Shown piece after piece: positions 25,507-35,330 of a stretch of 64,000 nt of DNA. The notes beneath the pieces were generated by a model. That model saw only the letters and a program-made list of their open reading frames with translations. It did no database searches and was not told where the DNA came from. A program made the translations under genes and the position numbers. The DNA is from Streptomyces sp. WZ-12. Lineage in GTDB: Bacteria > Actinomycetota > Actinomycetes > Streptomycetales > Streptomycetaceae. The first letter of the stretch is position 1, and each line of letters opens with the position of its first letter. The stretch is taken from the NCBI RefSeq assembly GCF_028898845.1, contig NZ_CP118574.1:6359001-6423000 (forward strand), read 5' to 3'.

Positions 25507-25679
25507 GTACGAGACGGTAGAGCACCGGTGCGGCCGTTGCCGGGCGGCCCGTCAGATACCCGACGGCGGGCGGCCGTCGGGCCCCGAAACGCCTGCCCCG
25601 TACGGGCTCGGCCACCCCTTAGGGGCGCCGCGCGGCGCGTTGGGCACCCTCCCCGCGCGACCCCAAATAGCGTCCAGTA

Positions 25680-25708
25680 GGGTTTGGTCCGCATAAACAT
25701 CCAAACCC
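25680..25708. promoter_or_regulatory. perfect 8-bp inverted repeat upstream of ctaC
   Basis: GGGTTTGG (25680-25687) and CCAAACCC (25701-25708) flank the AT-rich centre TCCGCATAAACAT. The centre is the only AT-rich part of the ctaC upstream region and could hold the -10 element, so this may be the operator of the oxidase operon. Confidence 0.4.
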
Positions 25709-25788
25709 CTGCCCGAAGCAGGGCGGCGACCGACCAGCGAGTAAGGCCGCAGCCGACCGCTCGGGCGAGACTCTCGGGAAGGCGCTAC

Positions 25789-26751
25789 GTGAGTCCCAAC
25801 GGCTCCGACCGCTCGTCGCGGCGCCCGATGCGGCGGAAGCTGCCGCAGGTGCTTGCTGCGGGCCTGGTCCTGGCAACCGCGACCGGTTGCACATACAAGG
25901 ACTTCCCCCGCCTCGGCATGCCAACGCCCGTCACCGACGAGGCGCCGCGGATCCTCTCTCTTTGGCAGGGCTCCTGGGCCGCCGCCCTCGCAACGGGCGT
26001 GCTGGTGTGGGGCCTGATCATCTGGAGCGTGATCTTCCACCGCCGTAGCCGGACCAAGGTGGAGGTCCCCGCTCAGACGCGGTACAACATGCCGATCGAG
26101 GCGTTGTACACGATCGTCCCGTTCATCATCATCGCGGTGCTGTTCTACTTCACCGCCCGCGATGAGAGCGCGCTCCTCAAGACCTCCAAGAAGCCGGACC
26201 ACGTCATCAACGTCGTGGGCTTCCAGTGGAGCTGGGCGTTCAACTACCTGGAGAACGTGGACGGCAACAAGTCGACCACGAACATCAACTCTCCTGAGCT
26301 CGCCGCGATTCCGGACAAGTGGAAGAAGTCCGCGCCGCAGGGTGCGGAGGGCGTCTACGACTACGGCACGCCGGCCACCCGCAACCCGCAGACCGGCAAC
26401 CCCGGTCCGACGCTGTGGCTGCCGAAGGGCGAGACCGTCCAGTTCGTGCTGACCTCGCGCGACGTCATCCACTCCTTCTGGGTGGTGCCGTTCCTGATGA
26501 AGCAGGACGTCATCCCGGGCCACACCAACGTCTTCGAGGTGACTCCCAACAAGGAGGGCACCTTCATGGGTAAGTGTGCGGAGCTCTGCGGCGTCGACCA
26601 CTCCCGGATGCTCTTCAACGTCAAGGTCGTTTCGCCTGCCAAGTACCGGCAGCACCTGAAGGACCTGGCGGCGAAGGGTCAGACCGGGTACCTGCCGGCG
26701 GGTATCAAGCAGACTGACCACGCCAGGAATGCGGAGACCAAGAACCAGTGA
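25789..26751 (+). CDS. ctaC: cytochrome c oxidase subunit II
   Basis: 320 aa from GTG 25789 with GGAAGG about 7 nt upstream. N-terminal lipoprotein-type signal ends at ATATGC (Cys34), followed by two membrane helices ([21 protein letters not shown] and [17 protein letters not shown]). The outside cupredoxin domain holds the CuA site: HSFWVVPF (first His) and [12 protein letters not shown] (two Cys, His, Met). Electrons from cytochrome c of the bc complex enter here. The TGA overlaps the ctaD GTG (GTGA), so the genes are coupled. Aa3-type oxidase subunit, firm. Confidence 0.97.
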   Translation: MSPNGSDRSSRRPMRRKLPQVLAAGLVLATATGCTYKDFPRLGMPTPVTDEAPRILSLWQGSWAAALATGVLVWGLIIWSVIFHRRSRTKVEVPAQTRYNMPIEALYTIVPFIIIAVLFYFTARDESALLKTSKKPDHVINVVGFQWSWAFNYLENVDGNKSTTNINSPELAAIPDKWKKSAPQGAEGVYDYGTPATRNPQTGNPGPTLWLPKGETVQFVLTSRDVIHSFWVVPFLMKQDVIPGHTNVFEVTPNKEGTFMGKCAELCGVDHSRMLFNVKVVSPAKYRQHLKDLAAKGQTGYLPAGIKQTDHARNAETKNQ

Positions 26752-28478
26752 GCATCCTCAACGAACCTCAGGGTGCCGCCGCCGAATCGGCTCCGGCAGC
26801 ACCACCCGTACGCAAGAAGCAACCCGGTATCGCTGCCGTCAAGTGGCTCACGACCACTGACCACAAGACCATCGGCACGATGTACCTGGTCACGTCGTTC
26901 GCGTTCTTCTGCATCGGCGGCCTGATGGCGCTCCTCATGCGCGCCGAACTGGCCCGCCCGGGCACGCAGATCATGTCGAACGAGCAGTTCAACCAGGCGT
27001 TCACGATGCACGGCACGATCATGCTGCTGATGTTCGCGACGCCGCTGTTCGCCGGCTTCGCGAACTGGATCATGCCGCTGCAGATCGGCGCGCCCGACGT
27101 CGCCTTCCCGCGGCTGAACATGTTCGCCTACTGGCTCTACCTCTTCGGCTCGCTCATCGCGGTCGCCGGCTTCCTCACCCCGCAGGGCGCCGCGGACTTC
27201 GGCTGGTTCGCCTACTCGCCGCTCTCGGACGCGGTGCGTTCGCCGGGCGTCGGCGCCGACATGTGGATCATGGGTCTGGCCTTCTCCGGCTTCGGCACGA
27301 TCCTCGGCTCGGTCAACTTCATCACCACCATCATCTGCATGCGCGCCCCCGGCATGACGATGTTCCGGATGCCGATCTTCACCTGGAACGTGCTGCTGAC
27401 CGGTGTGCTGGTCCTGCTCGCCTTCCCGGTGCTGGCCGCCGCGCTGTTCGCCCTGGAGGCGGACCGCAAATTCGGTGCCCACGTATTCGACGCGGCCAAT
27501 GGCGGCGCATTGCTCTGGCAACACCTCTTCTGGTTCTTCGGCCATCCAGAGGTGTACATCATCGCCCTACCGTTCTTCGGCATCATTTCCGAGGTCATTC
27601 CGGTCTTCTCCCGGAAGCCGATGTTCGGTTACATCGGCCTGATCGCCGCGACGATTTCCATCGCCGGCCTTTCGGTGACGGTGTGGGCGCACCACATGTA
27701 CGTGACGGGCGGCGTATTGCTCCCGTTCTTCTCCTTCATGACGTTCCTCATCGCCGTGCCGACCGGCGTGAAGTTCTTCAACTGGATCGGCACGATGTGG
27801 AAGGGCTCGCTCTCCTTCGAGACGCCGATGCTCTGGGCCATCGGCTTCCTGATCACCTTCACCTTCGGTGGTCTGACCGGCGTCATCCTGGCGTCGCCCC
27901 CGATGGACTTCCACATCTCCGACTCGTACTTCGTCGTGGCCCACTTCCACTACGTGGTCTTCGGCACCGTCGTCTTCGCGATGTTCGCCGGATTCCACTT
28001 CTGGTGGCCGAAGTTCACCGGCAAGATGCTCGACGAGCGCCTCGGCAAGATCACGTTCTGGACGCTGTTCATCGGCTTCCACGGCACGTTCCTGGTCCAG
28101 CACTGGCTGGGCGCCGAGGGCATGCCCCGCCGCTACGCGGACTACCTCGCCGCCGACGGCTTCACGACGCTGAACACCATCTCCACGATCAGCTCGTTCC
28201 TGCTCGGCATGTCGATCCTCCCGTTCTTCTACAACGTCTGGAAGACCGCGAAGTACGGCGAGAAGATCGAGGTGGACGACCCCTGGGGCTACGGCCGTTC
28301 GCTGGAGTGGGCGACCTCCTGCCCGCCGCCGCGGCACAACTTCCTCACCCTGCCGCGGATTCGCTCCGAATCCCCGGCGTTCGACCTGCACCACCCCGAG
28401 ATCGCGGCGCTCGACGCGCTGCACAACGGTCGCGAGGGTGACAAGGCGCTGGCCGGCGGCAAGGAGGCGGGCAAGTGA
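26748..28478 (+). CDS. ctaD: cytochrome c oxidase subunit I
   Basis: 576 aa from GTG 26748. Heme-copper oxidase catalytic subunit with twelve membrane helices. [10 protein letters not shown] carries the low-spin heme a ligand His; [17 protein letters not shown] holds the CuB His cross-linked to Tyr; [10 protein letters not shown] holds the two other CuB His; and [12 protein letters not shown] the two heme ligands near the C-terminus. It reduces oxygen to water and pumps protons. It overlaps ctaC by 4 nt at its start and ctaF by 4 nt at its end. Confidence 0.98.
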   Translation: MSILNEPQGAAAESAPAAPPVRKKQPGIAAVKWLTTTDHKTIGTMYLVTSFAFFCIGGLMALLMRAELARPGTQIMSNEQFNQAFTMHGTIMLLMFATPLFAGFANWIMPLQIGAPDVAFPRLNMFAYWLYLFGSLIAVAGFLTPQGAADFGWFAYSPLSDAVRSPGVGADMWIMGLAFSGFGTILGSVNFITTIICMRAPGMTMFRMPIFTWNVLLTGVLVLLAFPVLAAALFALEADRKFGAHVFDAANGGALLWQHLFWFFGHPEVYIIALPFFGIISEVIPVFSRKPMFGYIGLIAATISIAGLSVTVWAHHMYVTGGVLLPFFSFMTFLIAVPTGVKFFNWIGTMWKGSLSFETPMLWAIGFLITFTFGGLTGVILASPPMDFHISDSYFVVAHFHYVVFGTVVFAMFAGFHFWWPKFTGKMLDERLGKITFWTLFIGFHGTFLVQHWLGAEGMPRRYADYLAADGFTTLNTISTISSFLLGMSILPFFYNVWKTAKYGEKIEVDDPWGYGRSLEWATSCPPPRHNFLTLPRIRSESPAFDLHHPEIAALDALHNGREGDKALAGGKEAGK

Positions 28479-28873
28479 AGATCCAGGGCAAGATGTTCAT
28501 CTGGCTGAGCGTCTTCATCCTCGCCATGGCAGTCGTCTACGGCGTGTGGTCGAAGGAGCCGGCCGGTACCACGGCGCTCTTCCTCGCGTTCGGCCTGTGC
28601 ATCATGGTCGGCTACTACCTGGCCTTCACGGCCCGGCGGGTCGACGCGGGCGCACAGGACAACGAGGACGCCGAGGTCGCCGACGACGCCGGTGAACTGG
28701 GCTTCTTCAGCCCGCACAGCTGGCAGCCGCTCTTCCTGGGCATCGGCGGCGCGCTCGCCTTCCTGGGCGTGGTCTTCGGCTTCTGGCTGCTGTACTTCTC
28801 CCTGCCGGTGATCCTCGCGGCCCTCTTCGGCTGGGTCTTCGAGTACTACCGCGGCGAGAACCGCACCCAGTAG
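28475..28873 (+). CDS. ctaF: cytochrome c oxidase subunit IV (actinobacterial)
   Basis: 132 aa, ATG? no: the frame opens GTG AAG ATC ([10 protein letters not shown]) at 28475, overlapping the ctaD stop. Four hydrophobic helices in two pairs ([76 protein letters not shown]) match the actinobacteria-specific CtaF subunit needed for stability of the bcc-aa3 supercomplex. The linker is acidic ([13 protein letters not shown]). A very strong terminator follows. Confidence 0.95.
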   Translation: MKIQGKMFIWLSVFILAMAVVYGVWSKEPAGTTALFLAFGLCIMVGYYLAFTARRVDAGAQDNEDAEVADDAGELGFFSPHSWQPLFLGIGGALAFLGVVFGFWLLYFSLPVILAALFGWVFEYYRGENRTQ

Positions 28874-28909
28874 TACGCACCAGGCGAGAAGCGTGGCAGA
28901 CACGCCGCA

Positions 28910-28956
28910 CGGGTCGGGCCCGGACACCCCAACAGGTGTCCGGGCCCGACCCGTTT
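28910..28956 (+). terminator. ctaCDF intrinsic terminator
   Basis: A perfect 19-bp stem: CGGGTCGGGCCCGGACACC at 28910-28928 with its exact complement at 28935-28953, loop CCAACA, followed by TTT. It is one of the strongest terminators in the window and ends the oxidase operon. Confidence 0.9.
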
Positions 28957-29004
28957 GCAGTCCTCCAGCGCGCCACCAAGGGGGATTCTTCCTACGTTTG
29001 GGGC

Positions 29005-30282
29005 ATGAGTCACAGACCTCGAACCCGGAAGGTGCTGAGCTGCGGCCTCCTGCTCGTGCCCCTCGCGGTGAGCACCACCGCGTGCGGTGGCTCGTCGTCG
29101 GATACCCTCTCGGCCAATCCCTACGACGCGTCCGACCAGATATCGGCGAACACCCCGACGGACGGCAGGCAGAAGGCGGACCCCGACAAGCCGCTTGAGG
29201 TCTCCCTCAAGGGGGACGACTCCCGGATCACGGACGTCACCGCCACCGATGTCACCGGCCGCTACGTACGCGGCGAACTGAGCGCCGACGGACGGCACTG
29301 GCGCACCACCGTGCCGCTGGCCGCCGGCACCCGCTACACGGTGCAGGTCAGCACCGAGGAGGAGGACGGCACCCCGGGCCGCAAGACCCTGGTGGTCAAC
29401 ACCAAGGAAGTCGGCGACCGGCTGACCGTCAAGTTCGGCCCGCAGAGCGGGGAGTACGGCGTCGGCGAGCCGGTCACCGCCGAGCTCAGCAAGCCGGTCA
29501 CCGACCCCAAGGCCCGGGCCATCGTCGAGAGCGCCCTGAAGGTCGACTCGTCGCCCCGTGTGGAGGGCGCCTGGTACTGGGTGGACAACAAGAAGCTGCA
29601 CTTCCGCCCCAAGGACTACTGGCCGGCCCACGCCACCGTCGCCGTGCACAGCAACCTCGACGGCCTGAAGATCGCCGGTGGGCTCTACGGCGGCCCCGCA
29701 AAGCCCGTTCGGCTCACCACCGGTGACCGGGTCGAGGCGGTCACCGACGCCGGCGCGCACCAGATGACGGTGACGCGCAACGGCAAGGTCATCAACACCA
29801 TCCCGGTCACCACCGGCAAGCCGGGCTTCTCCACCCGCAACGGCGTCAAGGTCGTGCTCGGCAAGGAGAGCTTCGTGCGGATGCGCAGCGCCACCGTCGG
29901 TATCGCCGAGGGGAGTTCGGACTCCTACGACCTGCCGGTCTACTGGGCGACCCGGGTCACCTGGAGCGGCGAGTACGTGCACGCCGCCCCCTGGTCGGTC
30001 GGCTCCCAGGGCGCCGCCAACGTCAGCCACGGCTGCACCGGCATGTCCACCGGCAACGCCCAGTGGTTCTTCAACACCGTCCGGGTCGGCGATGTCGTCA
30101 AGGTCGTCAACAGCAGCGGCGACACCATGACGCCGTTCGACAACGGCTTCGGTGACTGGAACATGCCCTGGAAGGACTGGCGGGCCGGCAGCGCGCTCAA
30201 GAACAAGGCCCCCATGACCACAGGCACGGCCGAGCGCGAGCAGAATGCCGCCGCCGACGCCCGGCTGCGTCCGCAGGTCTGA
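29005..30282 (+). CDS. lipoprotein L,D-transpeptidase (YkuD) with Ig-like domain
   Basis: 425 aa from ATG 29005. Signal with lipobox VSTTAC (Cys27), then a disordered Ser/Asp/Gln stretch, Ig-like beta domains (about 60-240) as in mycobacterial Ldt enzymes, and a YkuD catalytic domain (245-370) with YVHAAPW (His326) and the motif SHGC at 341-344 (nucleophile Cys344). It makes 3-3 cross-links in peptidoglycan outside the cell. C-terminal lobe WKDWRAGSALKNK is typical. Located between ctaF and ctaE, a fixed neighbour in Streptomyces as I recall, so it may be co-expressed during growth rather than functionally linked. Confidence 0.92.
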   Translation: MSHRPRTRKVLSCGLLLVPLAVSTTACGGSSSDTLSANPYDASDQISANTPTDGRQKADPDKPLEVSLKGDDSRITDVTATDVTGRYVRGELSADGRHWRTTVPLAAGTRYTVQVSTEEEDGTPGRKTLVVNTKEVGDRLTVKFGPQSGEYGVGEPVTAELSKPVTDPKARAIVESALKVDSSPRVEGAWYWVDNKKLHFRPKDYWPAHATVAVHSNLDGLKIAGGLYGGPAKPVRLTTGDRVEAVTDAGAHQMTVTRNGKVINTIPVTTGKPGFSTRNGVKVVLGKESFVRMRSATVGIAEGSSDSYDLPVYWATRVTWSGEYVHAAPWSVGSQGAANVSHGCTGMSTGNAQWFFNTVRVGDVVKVVNSSGDTMTPFDNGFGDWNMPWKDWRAGSALKNKAPMTTGTAEREQNAAADARLRPQV

Positions 30283-30312
30283 GGGCCGTTCAGCGACCGC
30301 TCAGGGCCCTCA
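30280..30312. terminator. hairpin shared by two convergent stops
   Basis: TGAGGGCC at 30280-30287 pairs with GGCCCTCA at 30305-30312. The left arm begins in the TGA of the L,D-transpeptidase gene and the right arm ends in the stop of the receiver-like gene, so the two convergent genes share one compact terminator. Confidence 0.6.
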
Positions 30313-30723
30313 GGCCGGCACCACGTCCTGGGTGAGGCTCCGTCGGCGCAGCAGGCCGGCCAGTGCGTCGGCGAACGCCACCGGGTCCAACGGATGGGTC
30401 ACCGCGGCGTCCGCGCGGCTCCAGGTGGCCAACCAGGCGTCCTGCGGGCGACCGATCAGCAGCAGCACCGGCGGGCACTGGAAGACCTCGTCCTTGATCT
30501 GCCGGCAGACGCCCATGCCGCCCGCCGGCGCGGTCTCGCCGTCCAACACGCAGACGTCGATGCCGCCCTGCTCCAGCGCCTCCAGGACGGCCGGGGCGGT
30601 CGCGCACTCCAGGATCTCGATCTGCGGGGCGTCGGGGGCCGGGCGCCGTCCGGCCGCCAGCCGGACCTGCTCGCGGGTGTTGGCGTTGTCGCTGTAGACC
30701 AGCACCGTGGCAGTCGCCTGCAT
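30310..30723 (-). CDS. stand-alone degenerate receiver-domain protein
   Basis: 137 aa, ATG 30723 with GGAGG 4-5 nt upstream. Receiver (CheY-like) fold only, no output domain. The acidic pair is reduced to one Asp (VYSDNANT), the acceptor Asp survives in DVCVLDGETAPAGG, and the conserved Lys-Pro near the C-terminus is replaced (AAVTHPLDP), so phosphorylation may be altered or lost. It is transcribed against the cta/qcr genes, between ctaF and ctaE. A scaffolding or pseudo-receiver role is possible; target unknown. Confidence 0.8.
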   Translation of the reverse strand: MQATATVLVYSDNANTREQVRLAAGRRPAPDAPQIEILECATAPAVLEALEQGGIDVCVLDGETAPAGGMGVCRQIKDEVFQCPPVLLLIGRPQDAWLATWSRADAAVTHPLDPVAFADALAGLLRRRSLTQDVVPA

Positions 30724-30996
30724 CGTTCCTCCACCTTTGTCGCGGCATCTACGTAGCGGCACGGCTTTTGGATCAAACCGTTGCGCGATGCTACTCCCGG
30801 ACGGGGCCCCGATAGGAGAGGCCGTACGGCCCCCGTTGATGGCCGACGCCCCGTCAGGACCGGGTTTTCCAGGGGCCGACGGTCGCTCGATGCCGCGGGC
30901 TTCCCCCCATCGGGCGACCGTCGGGACGCCTCGAACGAGCAGGCCATGGGGCCTTGACACACCGAACGGCACCCCCCGGAGTGAGGGCGGGATAAG

Positions 30997-31017
30997 CGAC
31001 CGACATAATGTCGGTCG
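30997..31017. promoter_or_regulatory. 21-nt palindrome covering the ctaE start
   Basis: CGACCGACAT at 30997-31006 and ATGTCGGTCG at 31008-31017 are exact inverted copies around a single A. The second arm begins with the ATG of ctaE, so in RNA the start codon would be locked in a 10-bp stem; in DNA it is a classical operator shape. TTGACA lies at 30954-30959 upstream, but no -10 is in register with it. Confidence 0.5.
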
Positions 31018-31628
31018 TGGCGACAGCAACGACAGTAGATACCGGGCACGCGCACCCGTCGGTCAATCGGCCGAACCTCACCAGCGTCGGAACCATCATC
31101 TGGCTGAGTTCCGAGCTGATGTTCTTCGCGGCCCTCTTCGCGATGTACTTCACCCTCCGGTCCGTAACGGGCGAGGCGTATTGGAAGCATTCCGCCGATG
31201 CGCTCAATCTCCCGTTCTCCGCGACCAACACCACGATCCTGGTGCTCAGCTCACTGACGTGTCAGCTCGGCGTTTTCGCCGCCGAGCGCGGCGACGTCAA
31301 GAAGCTGCGCGCGTGGTTCGTGGTCACCTTCATCATGGGTGCCATCTTCATCGGCGGTCAGGTCTTCGAGTACACCGATCTGGTCAAGCACGAGGGCCTC
31401 TCGCTCTCGTCCGGCCCGTACGGCTCGGTGTTCTACCTGACCACCGGTTTCCACGGACTGCACGTGACGGGCGGTCTGATCGCCTTCCTGCTGGTCCTGG
31501 GCAGGACGTACGCGGCCAAGAGGTTCACCCACACACAGGCCACCGCGGCCATCGTCGTGTCCTACTACTGGCACTTCGTCGATGTCGTCTGGATCGGCCT
31601 CTTCGCCACGATCTACTTGATCCGGTAA
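31008..31628 (+). CDS. ctaE: cytochrome c oxidase subunit III
   Basis: 206 aa. Five membrane helices as in the short actinobacterial subunit [24 protein letters not shown] holds the conserved Glu in a membrane helix, and [15 protein letters not shown] and [15 protein letters not shown] are family hallmarks. The reading begins ATG 31008 ([10 protein letters not shown]), inside a palindrome, without a clear ribosome site; GTG 31017 is an alternative start. It heads the ctaE-qcrCAB run, so transcription of oxidase subunit III is tied to the bc complex rather than to ctaCD. Confidence 0.95.
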   Translation: MSVVATATTVDTGHAHPSVNRPNLTSVGTIIWLSSELMFFAALFAMYFTLRSVTGEAYWKHSADALNLPFSATNTTILVLSSLTCQLGVFAAERGDVKKLRAWFVVTFIMGAIFIGGQVFEYTDLVKHEGLSLSSGPYGSVFYLTTGFHGLHVTGGLIAFLLVLGRTYAAKRFTHTQATAAIVVSYYWHFVDVVWIGLFATIYLIR

Positions 31629-31705
31629 CAGGTCCGGCAGGACTCGTATATCGGACAGACATAGCCAAAGCATCGACGCAGAAGATCCTGACACCGGGGT
31701 AATCC

Positions 31706-32515
31706 GTGAAAAAGCTCTCCGCACGACGGCGCCATCCGCTGGCGGCGCTCGTCGTCCTACTCTTCGCGCTGGCGGTCACTGGGGGGCTGTACGCCGCGTT
31801 CGCGCCGGCGGACAAGGCTCAAGCCGATGACACCGCCCAGTCTCTTGCCATCAAGGAGGGCAAGAAGCTCTTCGCCGTGGGCTGCGCAAGCTGCCACGGC
31901 ACCGGCGGTCAGGGCAGCTCCGACGGCCCGAGCCTGGTCGGCGTGGGCGCCGCCGCCGTCGACTTCCAGGTGGGCACCGGCCGTATGCCGGCCCAGCAGC
32001 CCGGCGCCCAGGTGCCGCGAAAGAAGAACATCTACACCAACGCGCAGATCGACCAGCTCGCGGCCTACGTCGCGTCGCTGGGCCCGGGCCCGTCCGTGCC
32101 CGACAAGTCGCAGTACAGCGCGGAGGGCGCCAACGTCGCCCAGGGCGGCGAGCTGTTCCGCACCAACTGCGCGCAGTGCCACAACTTCACCGGTAAGGGC
32201 GGTGCCCTCACCAACGGCAAGTTCGCACCGACGCTGGAAGGCGTGGACCCGAAGCACATCTACGAGGCCATGCAGACCGGCCCGCAGAACATGCCCTCCT
32301 TCGGTGACGGCACGCTGAGCCCGCAGAACAAGAAGGACATCGTCGCGTACCTCGGCGCCGTCAACGGCGACAAGACCGCGACCCCGGGCGGTATGGAACT
32401 CGGTGGTCTGGGCCCGGTGACCGAAGGTCTCTTCGGCTACATCTTCGGGCTGGGTGCGTGTGTCGCGGTCGCCATCTGGGTCGCAGCCCGGACTACGAAG
32501 GCCAAGAAGTCATGA
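31706..32515 (+). CDS. qcrC: diheme cytochrome c subunit of bcc complex
   Basis: 269 aa, GTG 31706. N-terminal membrane helix (residues 10-32), two c-type heme motifs CASCH at 60-64 and CAQCH at 155-159, and a C-terminal membrane anchor (FGYIFGLGACVAVAIWVAA). The diheme subunit replaces soluble cytochrome c and passes electrons directly to CuA of the aa3 oxidase in the supercomplex. The stop overlaps the qcrA start (ATGA). Confidence 0.97.
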   Translation: MKKLSARRRHPLAALVVLLFALAVTGGLYAAFAPADKAQADDTAQSLAIKEGKKLFAVGCASCHGTGGQGSSDGPSLVGVGAAAVDFQVGTGRMPAQQPGAQVPRKKNIYTNAQIDQLAAYVASLGPGPSVPDKSQYSAEGANVAQGGELFRTNCAQCHNFTGKGGALTNGKFAPTLEGVDPKHIYEAMQTGPQNMPSFGDGTLSPQNKKDIVAYLGAVNGDKTATPGGMELGGLGPVTEGLFGYIFGLGACVAVAIWVAARTTKAKKS

Positions 32516-33555
32516 GTGAGACAGAAGAAAACCTTCCCAGTGAGCGGGAGACGACTCACGAGGGCGCGGTAGGGAAGGCGGACAACCCCTTCGCCGACCC
32601 CGGGCTGCCGCCCCACGAGCACCGCGTCCAGGACATCGATGAGCAGGCCGCCAAGCGCTCCGAGCGCACCGTCGCCCTTCTCTTCATGGTGTCCATGCTC
32701 GCCACCGTCGCGTTCATCGCGTCGTACGTGGCCATCCCGATCGACAAGATCGTCTACATCTTCCCGCTGGGGCACATCAGCGGGCTGAACTTCGCGCTCG
32801 GCCTGACGCTGGGTGTGGCGCTCTTCTGCATCGGCGCCGGCGCGGTCCACTGGGCCCGCACGCTGATGTCGGACGAGGAGGTGGCGCAGGAGCGGCACCC
32901 GATCGAGGCCACCCCCGACGTCAAGGCGAAGGTCCTGGCGGACTTCGCGGAGGGCGCCAAGGAGTCGCAGCTCGGTCGGCGCAAGCTGATCCGCAACACG
33001 ATGTTCGGTGCGATGGCCCTGGTGCCGCTCTCCGGCGTCGTGCTGCTGCGTGACCTCGGCCCGCTGCCCGAGAAGAAGCTGCGGACCACCGGCTGGAAGA
33101 AGGGCGTCCGCCTGGTCAACCAGTCGACCAACCTCCCGCTGCGTCCCGAGGACATCGCGGTCGGCTCCCTCACGTTCGCCAAGCCCCAGGGCCTGGAGGA
33201 GAGCGACGAGGACTTCGCCAACAAGATCGCCAAGGACGCCCTGATGCTCGTGCGGATCCAGCCGCAGAACATCAAGGACAAGCAGGAACTGGCCTGGTCG
33301 CACGAGGGCATCGTGGCGTACTCGAAGATCTGCACCCACGTGGGTTGCCCGATCTCCCTGTACGAGCAGCAGACGCACCACGTGCTGTGCCCCTGCCACC
33401 AGTCGACCTTCGACCTCTCTGATGGTGGTCGCGTGATCTTCGGCCCGGCCGGTCACGCCCTGCCGCAGCTGCACATCACGGTGAAGGACGGCTATCTCGA
33501 AGCCGTAAGCGACTTCGCGGAGCCCGTCGGCCCGAGCTTCTGGGAGCGCGGATGA
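32512..33555 (+). CDS. qcrA: Rieske iron-sulfur subunit of bcc complex
   Basis: 347 aa, ATG 32512 overlapping the qcrC stop. Three membrane helices (about 55-75, 88-115, 165-180), an actinobacterial trait, precede the Rieske fold. Cluster ligands and disulfide Cys are in CTHVGCP (from residue 274) and CPCHQSTFD (from 293). The long N-terminal charged tail is cytoplasmic. It transfers electrons from menaquinol to the diheme cytochrome. Its stop overlaps the start of qcrB. Confidence 0.97.
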   Translation: MSETEENLPSERETTHEGAVGKADNPFADPGLPPHEHRVQDIDEQAAKRSERTVALLFMVSMLATVAFIASYVAIPIDKIVYIFPLGHISGLNFALGLTLGVALFCIGAGAVHWARTLMSDEEVAQERHPIEATPDVKAKVLADFAEGAKESQLGRRKLIRNTMFGAMALVPLSGVVLLRDLGPLPEKKLRTTGWKKGVRLVNQSTNLPLRPEDIAVGSLTFAKPQGLEESDEDFANKIAKDALMLVRIQPQNIKDKQELAWSHEGIVAYSKICTHVGCPISLYEQQTHHVLCPCHQSTFDLSDGGRVIFGPAGHALPQLHITVKDGYLEAVSDFAEPVGPSFWERG

Positions 33556-35189
33556 GTAACGAGACAACCGCGACCACCACGCGCCGTGGCCAGGCGCCGC
33601 GGGGCGAGCGGATCGCCGACTGGGCCGACGGCCGGCTGGGCATCTACAGCCTGGCGAAGTCCAACATGCGCAAGATCTTCCCGGACCACTGGTCCTTCAT
33701 GTTGGGTGAGGTCGCGCTCTACAGCTTCATCATCATCATCCTGACCGGTGTCTACCTGACGCTGTTCTTCCACCCGAGCATGGCCGAGGTCACCTACCAC
33801 GGGTCCTACGTGCCGATGCACGGGATCAAGATGACCCAGGCCTTCGAGTCGACGCTGAACATCAGCTTCGACGTGCGCGGTGGTCTGCTGATCCGGCAGA
33901 TCCACCACTGGGCGGCGCTGGTCTTCCTGGCCGCGATGATGGTCCACATGATGCGGGTGTTCTTCACCGGCGCGTTCCGCAAGCCGCGTGAGGTCAACTG
34001 GCTGTTCGGCTTCCTGCTGTTCGTCCTGGGCATGTTCACCGGCTTCACCGGTTACTCGCTCCCGGACGACCTGCTCTCCGGCACCGGTGTCCGCTTCATC
34101 GAGGGCGTCATCCTGGCGATGCCGCTGGTCGGCTCGTACCTGCAGATGTTCATCTTCGGCGGCGAGTTCCCCGGGCACGACATCATCCCGCGGTTCTTCG
34201 CGGTCCACGTGCTGCTGCTGCCGGGCATCATGCTCGGCCTGCTGGTGGCGCACCTGATCCTGGTCTTCTACCACAAGCACACGCAGTTCCCGGGTGCCGG
34301 CAAGACCAACAACAACGTGGTCGGCATGCCGCTGCTGCCGGTCTACATGGCCAAGGCCGGAGGCTTCTTCTTCCTGGTCTTCGGTGTGATCTCGGTGATC
34401 GCCGCGGTCGCCAGCATCAACCCCGTGTGGGCCATCGGCCCGTACCGGCCGGACCAGGTGTCCACCGGTGCGCAGCCGGACTGGTACATGGGCTTCGCCG
34501 AGGGCCTGGTGCGTGTCATGCCGGGCTGGGAGTGGAACTTCTGGGGCCACACCATCAACTTCGGTGTGCTGATCCCGATCCTGATCTTCCCGTTGGTCCT
34601 GGTCGCCATCGCGGTCTACCCGTTCATCGAGTCCTGGGTCCGCGGCGACAAGCGCGAGCACCACATCCTGGACCGCCCGCGCAACACCCCGACCCGCACC
34701 GGCTTCGGTGTGGCCTGGCTCGTCGCGTACTTCGTGATGCTGATCGGTGGCGGCAACGACCTGTGGGCGACGCACTTCCACCTGTCGATCAACGCGATCA
34801 CCTGGTTCGTCCGGATCGCGTTCTTCGTCGGGCCGGTGCTGGCCTTCATCGCCACCAAGCGGATCTGCCTGGGCCTTCAGCGCCGCGACAAGGACAAGGT
34901 GCTGCACGGGCGCGAGTCCGGCATCATCAAGCGCCTGCCGCACGGTGAGTTCATCGAGGTCCACGAGCCGCTCAACCAGGAGCAGCTGCACTTCCTGACC
35001 CAGCACGAGCAGCCCGAGCCGCTCGAACTCGGTCCGGAGGTCGACGAGAACGGCGTTCGACGCAAGCTCAAGCGCACGCAGAAGCTGCGCGCCAAGCTCT
35101 CCAAGGGCTACTACGGCGAGGACAACGTCATCGCCAAGCCGACCGTCGAGGAGTACAAGGAGATCACCAGCGGCCACGGCCACCACTGA
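33552..35189 (+). CDS. qcrB: cytochrome b subunit of bcc complex
   Basis: 545 aa, ATG 33552. Eight membrane helices with heme b ligand His pairs seen in RQIHHWAALVF and in FFAVHVLLLPGIM. The PEWY-like quinol site motif reads PDWYM (AQPDWYMGFAEG). A hydrophilic C-terminal extension of over 100 residues (EFIEVHEPLNQEQ onward, with His-rich GHGHH end) is typical of actinobacteria. Menaquinol oxidation and proton translocation occur here. Last gene of the qcr run; a terminator follows. Confidence 0.97.
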   Translation: MSNETTATTTRRGQAPRGERIADWADGRLGIYSLAKSNMRKIFPDHWSFMLGEVALYSFIIIILTGVYLTLFFHPSMAEVTYHGSYVPMHGIKMTQAFESTLNISFDVRGGLLIRQIHHWAALVFLAAMMVHMMRVFFTGAFRKPREVNWLFGFLLFVLGMFTGFTGYSLPDDLLSGTGVRFIEGVILAMPLVGSYLQMFIFGGEFPGHDIIPRFFAVHVLLLPGIMLGLLVAHLILVFYHKHTQFPGAGKTNNNVVGMPLLPVYMAKAGGFFFLVFGVISVIAAVASINPVWAIGPYRPDQVSTGAQPDWYMGFAEGLVRVMPGWEWNFWGHTINFGVLIPILIFPLVLVAIAVYPFIESWVRGDKREHHILDRPRNTPTRTGFGVAWLVAYFVMLIGGGNDLWATHFHLSINAITWFVRIAFFVGPVLAFIATKRICLGLQRRDKDKVLHGRESGIIKRLPHGEFIEVHEPLNQEQLHFLTQHEQPEPLELGPEVDENGVRRKLKRTQKLRAKLSKGYYGEDNVIAKPTVEEYKEITSGHGHH

Positions 35190-35235
35190 TCCCCGCGGGC
35201 GCCCGCGCGCGCACCGCTGGTAGTACGCCACCCAG

Positions 35236-35267
35236 AGGGCCCCGTCCATTCCTGTGGACGGGGCCCT
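35236..35267 (+). terminator. qcrCAB terminator
   Basis: AGGGCCCCGTCCA at 35236-35248 pairs with TGGACGGGGCCCT at 35255-35267, a 13-bp stem with loop TTCCTG followed by TTC. TAGGGT at about 35287 after it is a likely -10 box for trpD. Confidence 0.85.
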
Positions 35268-35330
35268 TCGGCGTCCGCGGAGGTCGATAGGGTGACGACA
35301 CAGGCACGACACGAACCAGGAGCGTGGACC

